The translations under genes were made by a program, and so were the position numbers. Shown here piece after piece: positions 59,724-64,000 of a DNA stretch of 64,000 nt. This DNA comes from Enterococcus sp. MMGLQ5-1. Lineage in GTDB: Bacteria > Bacillota > Bacilli > Lactobacillales > Streptococcaceae. The notes under the pieces are model-generated. The model ran no database searches and was not told the origin of the DNA. It was given only the letters and a program-made list of their open reading frames with translations. How positions within the stretch are numbered: the stretch's first letter is position 1; each line of letters begins with the position of its first letter. The DNA lies in assembly GCF_013155265.1 (NCBI RefSeq), contig NZ_JABJXU010000007.1, forward strand, positions 104,779 to 168,778, given 5' to 3'.

Positions 59724-60335
59724 ATGAAGCACTTTAAGCCCGAGCAATTAAGCAGTAGTCTTCAGTATAAATTATTAACTGGTATAATTGTACCGCGTCC
59801 AATTGCTTGGATTACCACTCAGAATACTGCGGGTATTGTCAATGCTGCCCCATTTAGCTTTTTTAATGCTGTTGCCGTGGGTAAACCATTGCTCTCTGTT
59901 GCAATATTGAATGGCGGTATGCGAAAGGACACTGCAAATAATCTATTACAGACAAAAGAAGCCGTTGTACATTTAATCAATCCAGATAATGTTAAAGAAA
60001 TGAATCTTACCGCTAAAAATCTGCCAAGTACGGTGTCAGAGCTTGCTTCTTTTGGCATCGAAACACAAGCAAGCGAGCTTATATCAGTGCCTAGTATCAA
60101 AAATAGCTCCGTCAGATTTGAGACTGTTTTATATCAACATATTCCAATTATTGAAAAAGAACTTGTTTTGACTGATTTTTTTCTTTTAGAGATTAAAAAT
60201 TTTATAATTGATGAAAGAATAATTGATTTAAATCAATTTTATATCTCCACTCAGCAATTAAAGCCAATCGCTCGGCTGGCGGGTAATGAATATGCTGAAC
60301 TTGGCAATATTTTCAATATTACACGACCAAGCTAA
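59724..60335 (+). CDS. Flavin reductase-like FMN-binding protein
   Basis: A 203-residue protein of the flavin_reductase/DIM6-NTAB family. It starts LLTGIIVPRPIAWITTQNTAGIVNAAPFSFFNAVAVGKPLL, the FMN-binding split-barrel motif. It follows the VOC gene by 21 bases with an AAAGGA ribosome binding site, so the two form an operon. It may supply reduced flavin or reduce a substrate itself. Confidence 0.85.
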   Translation: MKHFKPEQLSSSLQYKLLTGIIVPRPIAWITTQNTAGIVNAAPFSFFNAVAVGKPLLSVAILNGGMRKDTANNLLQTKEAVVHLINPDNVKEMNLTAKNLPSTVSELASFGIETQASELISVPSIKNSSVRFETVLYQHIPIIEKELVLTDFFLLEIKNFIIDERIIDLNQFYISTQQLKPIARLAGNEYAELGNIFNITRPS

Positions 60336-60368
60336 TATATATTTATTACTACTTTGAGTATAATAAAA

Positions 60369-60451
60369 AGAGGCTTGGAATATCTAGCTAATTCAATCAA
60401 TTAGTTTTTTATACTAATTAAAGGAATTGCGATAAATAATCCTAGCCTCTT
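60369..60451. terminator. Long hairpin between convergent genes, possible repeat-element relative
   Basis: AGAGGCTTGGA pairs with TCCTAGCCTCT, with an inner stem ACTAATT/AATTAGT and ATTCAAT/AATTGC-like pairing. A-rich and T-rich flanks allow bidirectional termination. Its AGAGGCT ends resemble those at 54318. Confidence 0.65.
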
Positions 60452-60471
60452 ATTTTTCATTAGTATCTTAG

Positions 60472-60939
60472 TTAAATTTCTGACAGTGGTTTCAGATGCT
60501 TTTCTGAGATTGCCTTTACTTTTTCAACGCGACGAATATACTTTTCTTCCGCTAGAAAATCTGTCGTCATCCATATTTTAACAATCTCAAGTGCAATCGC
60601 AGAGCCAATAATTTTACCACCTAAGCAGAGAACATTACTATCGGTATGCTCACGTGCGAGCTTTGCGCAAAATGGATCCTGACAAACAACTGCATCCAAG
60701 CCATAAATACGATTGGCAATTAACGCACTGCCATAGCCAACCCCATCAACAAAAATGCCGCGCTCTGCCTCACCCTTGGCTACTGCTAAAGAAGCTGGAT
60801 AAACATAATCGGACAAATCCGCAGGTTCTTTAGTATATGGTCCCATGTCTTCTACTGTATGACCATTTGATTCTAAAAATGCTTTAATTTCTAATTTCAA
60901 ATCAACACCAGCATGGTCACTCGCCATAATAATTTTCAT
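60472..60939 (-). CDS. RpiB/LacAB-family sugar-phosphate isomerase with altered active-site loop
   Basis: A 155-residue RpiB-like protein starting KIIMASDHAGVDLKLEIKAFLES with the conserved Asp-His. The loop that in most RpiB proteins reads CGTGxG with the catalytic Cys is VDGVGYGSALIANR here, so the Cys is absent. The second motif region HTDSNVLCLGG is conserved. It is last in a leftward operon with a Gfo/Idh oxidoreductase and an RpiA-like protein. The substrate is probably a sugar or tetrulose phosphate other than ribose-5-phosphate. Confidence 0.8.
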   Translation of the reverse strand: MKIIMASDHAGVDLKLEIKAFLESNGHTVEDMGPYTKEPADLSDYVYPASLAVAKGEAERGIFVDGVGYGSALIANRIYGLDAVVCQDPFCAKLAREHTDSNVLCLGGKIIGSAIALEIVKIWMTTDFLAEEKYIRRVEKVKAISEKHLKPLSEI

Positions 60940-61018
60940 TTTTGCTTCTCCTTTTAAAACTGTTTATGAGTCGTCTTGCATTGTAAGCCTAACATTTTAA
61001 AATTAATACTTCAAATAT

Positions 61019-61996
61019 TTATTTGACTTCAAACGGATAGACAAATCCCCATTCTTCCCGAATTTTATCTAATATTTTCATCACATCTAGTGTTAACCCA
61101 ATCGCACCATCTAAATCAGCATTTTGGATAAATCCTTCAAAGTCATAAACCTCATAGGCAAGTGCTTTTTCTTGTTCACCAGCTTCAATTTCAACTGTTT
61201 GACCAGTTAAGGTTTCAGTGAAATAGGCTTTATTGCCTCGCGGATAGTCATATATCTCAAGATACCCTTTTTCACCAGCAATTAAAGCACGTTTAGGTTG
61301 TTTTGCCTGCATTGTTAAGGTAATCGCAGCCATTTGCCCTTCTTTATTTTTCAAAATAGTTGCCGATTCTTCATCCACACCCGTTTCAAAATAATTCACC
61401 GTGGTCATTAAAAGCTCAGGCTGTGATTTCAAAAATAGACGCGCAACACTCGTCGCATAACCACCAATATCAAGCAATGCACCACCTGCTAAATTAGGAT
61501 TAAAGAAACGATTTTTAACATCATATTCTTTATGACTACCAAAATTGATTTGCAGAAGCTTAATCTCACCAAGTAAGCCATTATTAACTTTCTCTGATAA
61601 TTTTTTAAAGATTGGCATGTGAAAAACAGTCATCGCTTCCATTAAAATTAAGTTCTTTTCACGAGCAATTTCAAGCAAATACTCCAATTGTCTGCTATTG
61701 ATTGTAATCGCTTTTTCACATAATACGTGCTTGCCGGCCTTCAGTGATGCTTCAATCATTTCTGCGTGTAAATGGTGTGGTGTAGCCACATAGACAATAT
61801 CTAGCGCATCATCTTTAAGCATTTCTTCTAAATTAGTATATAGATGTTTAATCTGATGCTTTGCCACAAACTCATCTAATGCTTCAGATGGCTGACTCGT
61901 AATAGCATAAATTTCGCCATGTACTTGATTTAAAGTAGCTGCCATTTCTCCAGCAATCCAGCCCGAGCCAATAATGCCCCAATTAAATGTACTCAT
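61019..61996 (-). CDS. Gfo/Idh/MocA-family NAD(P)-dependent oxidoreductase
   Basis: A 325-residue oxidoreductase. The Rossmann motif WGIIGSGWIAGEMAATL is near residues 5-21, and the conserved EKAIT at about 93-97 carries the catalytic Lys. It acts on sugars, inositols or their derivatives. The ATG at 61996 has GGAG eight bases upstream; the frame extends 36 bases further without a ribosome binding site. It lies between the rpiA-like and rpiB-like genes, which suggests one pathway for a rare sugar. Confidence 0.87.
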   Translation of the reverse strand: MSTFNWGIIGSGWIAGEMAATLNQVHGEIYAITSQPSEALDEFVAKHQIKHLYTNLEEMLKDDALDIVYVATPHHLHAEMIEASLKAGKHVLCEKAITINSRQLEYLLEIAREKNLILMEAMTVFHMPIFKKLSEKVNNGLLGEIKLLQINFGSHKEYDVKNRFFNPNLAGGALLDIGGYATSVARLFLKSQPELLMTTVNYFETGVDEESATILKNKEGQMAAITLTMQAKQPKRALIAGEKGYLEIYDYPRGNKAYFTETLTGQTVEIEAGEQEKALAYEVYDFEGFIQNADLDGAIGLTLDVMKILDKIREEWGFVYPFEVK

Positions 61997-62035
61997 AATT
62001 TTTACTCCATTCATTTTATTTATTAAATTCATTTA

Positions 62036-62698
62036 CTAACGACCATAATGCTCAACGGTCTCATTATACCCTACTAAAGCATCAGTTACTTGATTGATAA
62101 AGAGACTATGTGAGACAATCCCAATTTGTTGATTTAATAGCTCAGAAATTACTTCTGGTTTTTCATCTGAGCGCCAGCTTAAATCAAGCAGATAATTGCC
62201 GTATTTAGTGACTTCCGGTTCCTGATTAATCAACCTTAATTTCCCAGTTAAATCTCGCGATGCCATAAATTGTCTAACCGCGGGCATGGCGTCAGGAATC
62301 ACTTCACAGCAAATCGGTAAATCAAGCACTAATTTTTCTTGAAATTTATCTGCTGTAGTCAATAAAATATAACGCTTGGATAAGGCCGCAGTTATTTTTT
62401 CCTGAGTTTGAATGCCACCTAACGTCTTTAATGCCCGTAGCTCATAATCTACCAAATCACAGCCATCAAAGCTAAAATCTAACTGACTAACGGAATCAAT
62501 ATCAATTATCTTAAGCCCTACTGCTTGGCAAGCATTGCGTGTTTCATCAGAAAGTGTAAAAACTGAAATATTTTGAAAATCAGCTTGCGCAATTTTTTTA
62601 GCTAATAATGCAACCGTCGAACCACCACCTAAACCAATAACCATATCCTCTCTAAGCAGCGTTAAGGCCTCATATGCAATTTTTTCTTTTATCTCCAT
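62036..62698 (-). CDS. Ribose-5-phosphate isomerase A-like protein
   Basis: A 220-residue RpiA-family protein. The phosphate loop is GLGGGSTVALLA near residues 22-33, the acidic motif is FDGCDLVD where canonical RpiA has DGADE, and the lysine-glutamate region reads GGIQTQEK where canonical RpiA has KGGGGAL-xREK. The catalytic Asp and Glu are retained but the surroundings diverge, so this may be a paralogue with another substrate. It is the first gene of the leftward operon, divergent from the rpiR regulator. Confidence 0.82.
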   Translation of the reverse strand: MEIKEKIAYEALTLLREDMVIGLGGGSTVALLAKKIAQADFQNISVFTLSDETRNACQAVGLKIIDIDSVSQLDFSFDGCDLVDYELRALKTLGGIQTQEKITAALSKRYILLTTADKFQEKLVLDLPICCEVIPDAMPAVRQFMASRDLTGKLRLINQEPEVTKYGNYLLDLSWRSDEKPEVISELLNQQIGIVSHSLFINQVTDALVGYNETVEHYGR

Positions 62699-62729
62699 CT
62701 GCCACCTCTTTCATATCCACTATTTTAAA

Positions 62730-62773
62730 GAAATTAAATTTCATACAAATTATAACTCAAGAAATTAAATTTC
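62730..62773. promoter_or_regulatory. Twin RpiR-type operators
   Basis: The palindrome GAAATTAAATTTC occurs twice, at 62730-62742 and 62761-62773, exactly 31 bases apart, close to three helical turns. The pair lies between the divergent rpiA-like and rpiR genes and straddles the rpiA promoter. Looping or cooperative binding by the RpiR protein is likely. Confidence 0.75.
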
Positions 62774-62777
62774 ACAA
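62749..62777 (-). promoter_or_regulatory. Promoter of the rpiA-Gfo/Idh-rpiB operon
   Basis: On the minus strand TTGTGA (62772-62777), a 17-base spacer and a perfect TATAAT (62749-62754). The -35 overlaps one operator and the other lies just downstream of the -10. Confidence 0.75.
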
Positions 62778-62853
62778 GACTTTTTTAAGCTATACTTTTA
62801 AGCTATTTTTTCGTATAATTCACTGGAGAGTATCTCAGAAAGGCGGCAGAAAA

Positions 62854-63681
62854 TTGACCATTTTAGACCAAATCCAACAAAATTATCATTCTTTTTTCAA
62901 TGCCGAAAAGAAAATTGCTGACTACATCTTGGCAAATGCCAAGGAGGTTTTCGACTTACCAATTGCTGTTTTAGCTGAAAAAAGCCACGTAAGTGAAGCA
63001 ACAATTTCTCGCTTTTGCAAAAAGCTCAGCCTAACTGGTTTTCATCAGCTAAAAATCGAACTGGCTAAGCTGGCAAATGAGCCAGAAGCCCAAACAATTC
63101 CCTTTAAAAAGGCAACATTGACTCAGCGGCTTGAACAAATTGCCCATAATAAATCAACCGAAATATTAGCGACAACTCAAAATATAGATGTCAGTATGCT
63201 AAAAAAGGTACTACGTCAGCTTGAGCAGACACGCATCATTCATTTTACCGCGTCAGGTAATACAACACCTGTTGCGATTGATGCGGCCTATCGCTTTAAT
63301 CAAATCGGATTATCAGCTGTCGTTTTTGAAAGCTGGCAAACACAGCTTGCCTATACGATGAATATGCAGACTGATGATTTATTAGTCGTCATTTCAAACT
63401 CGGGTGAGGCCAAGGTTCTTTTAAAAAACATTGAAATTGCGCAAAAAAAAGGCATTAAGATTTTAGCAATCACCAATCACCCTAAATCACCAATCGCCAA
63501 GCTTTCAGATTATCATCTGACAACAATGAGTCATGAGCATTTTTTTCACAAGGAATATTACTTTTCCCGAATTGCTGCTATGTATGTGATTGAATTATTA
63601 TTTTTACTATTATCGGAAAGTCAAGAACGTAAGGCACATGTCCGTTTGCATGAAGATTACTTAGCAGATGAAAAAATCTAG
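62854..63681 (+). CDS. RpiR-family transcriptional regulator
   Basis: A 275-residue regulator from the TTG at 62854, which has AAAGGCGG seven bases upstream. The frame is open 60 codons further but without a start signal and through the promoter region. An N-terminal helix-turn-helix (LAEKSHVSEATISRFCKKLSLTGFHQLKIELAK, about 38-70) precedes a C-terminal SIS sugar-phosphate binding domain (IIHFTASGNTTPVAIDAAYRF, LLVVISNSGEAKVLL). It should sense a sugar phosphate and control the divergent operon through the twin palindromes. Confidence 0.9.
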   Translation: MTILDQIQQNYHSFFNAEKKIADYILANAKEVFDLPIAVLAEKSHVSEATISRFCKKLSLTGFHQLKIELAKLANEPEAQTIPFKKATLTQRLEQIAHNKSTEILATTQNIDVSMLKKVLRQLEQTRIIHFTASGNTTPVAIDAAYRFNQIGLSAVVFESWQTQLAYTMNMQTDDLLVVISNSGEAKVLLKNIEIAQKKGIKILAITNHPKSPIAKLSDYHLTTMSHEHFFHKEYYFSRIAAMYVIELLFLLLSESQERKAHVRLHEDYLADEKI

Positions 63682-63754
63682 CTGATAATTAAAAAAAGGC
63701 GCTAAGACTCTGCGGAAGTGCAACTACTTTTTGATACAAAATAAAAAGAGCGAC

Positions 63755-64000
63755 TCAATTTAATCTTGCTGATCGGTATTCAACGGGCGAAAGATACCCT
63801 AATTTGGATAAAATTCTATTATGATTCCAAAAATAGATGTATTTTTCTACAATATCGATTACTCTAGTATTAGAGCCTATCGGCTCTTTTGAGATGTAGA
63901 ACGTTTCTGACTTTAGTGAGGCATGAAACGACTCTATTGGAGCGTTATCTGAAGGTGTACCCTTACGGGACATACTTTGGATAACGTTTTTCTGTTTTAC
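63755..64000 (-). mobile_element. IS3-family transposase (orfB) C-terminal part, cut by window edge
   Basis: The frame is open to the right edge and encodes the end of a DDE transposase: SMSRKGTPSDNAPIESFHASLKSETFY, then EKYIYFWNHNRILSKLGYLSPVEYR. The Glu of the DDE triad is in PIESFHASLK and the HNRILSKLGYLSP tail is typical of IS150-like orfB. The stop at 63755 lies within about 70 bases of the rpiR 3' end. The element's right inverted repeat should lie between about 63690 and 63750 but cannot be fixed without the other end. Confidence 0.85.

Overview
The window is AT-rich and mostly transcribed leftwards. It looks chromosomal and comes from a low-GC Gram-positive of the Lactobacillales, most likely near Enterococcus, Vagococcus or Carnobacterium. 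The basis is the strong AGGAGG-type ribosome binding sites with frequent TTG and GTG starts, a T-box leader, cre-like and GlnR-like sites, an LPXTG surface protein, PrsA, a murB-potABCD run, and a sigma-54/AcoR acetoin operon. The species cannot be fixed from this window.

Layout. 1-3511: leftward trpE-trpG-trpD-trpC (trpC runs off the edge) behind a tryptophan T-box leader with a second antiterminator/terminator module. 3653-6563: a rightward trpXYZ-type ABC importer. 6608-12531: a complete leftward glucitol (sorbitol) PTS operon, srlD-srlR-srlM-srlA-srlE-HAD phosphatase-srlB. 12691-13438: a 750-bp non-coding array of five long hairpins. 13451-18764: glpF, a MacB-like ABC protein, a class-C26 amidotransferase and a YhiN-like flavoprotein. 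18765-19230: a second, different hairpin-dense region. 19231-22751: a heterodimeric ABC exporter. 22979-31150: butanediol dehydrogenase, the acetoin dehydrogenase operon acoL-acoA-acoB-acoC with a -24/-12 promoter, and its activator acoR. 31338-34742: a lipid kinase, an anion permease, a GNAT enzyme and a MarR regulator.

35026-41484 is accessory in character: an LPXTG protein with three 219-bp repeats, an AgrA/AgrC-like two-component system with a second paralogous response regulator and no visible peptide gene, and a protein with three zinc-ribbon repeats plus an AP2-like domain. 41750-42620 is an SRPBCC protein with its MarR partner. 42747-52446 is core: rplS, potDCBA, murB, serA, serC and glnK-amtB, the last behind GlnR-like boxes. 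52844-58439 holds a serine-rich secreted protein, a GntR regulator, prsA, a trmR-like methyltransferase and an unrecognised 364-residue protein. 58659-60335 is a VOC protein and a flavin reductase behind a palindromic operator. 60472-63681 is rpiB-like, Gfo/Idh and rpiA-like genes divergent from an rpiR regulator, with twin operators between them. The right edge cuts an IS3-family transposase.

The least ordinary content is non-coding. A repeat family with shared GGGACAAAAG ends occurs as a 750-bp five-hairpin form (12691-13438) and a 170-bp one-hairpin form (24201-24370). Related end or hairpin modules lie at 34921-34953, 54318-54460 and perhaps 60369-60451, all next to gene 3' ends. A separate cluster of six hairpins lies at 18869-19153.
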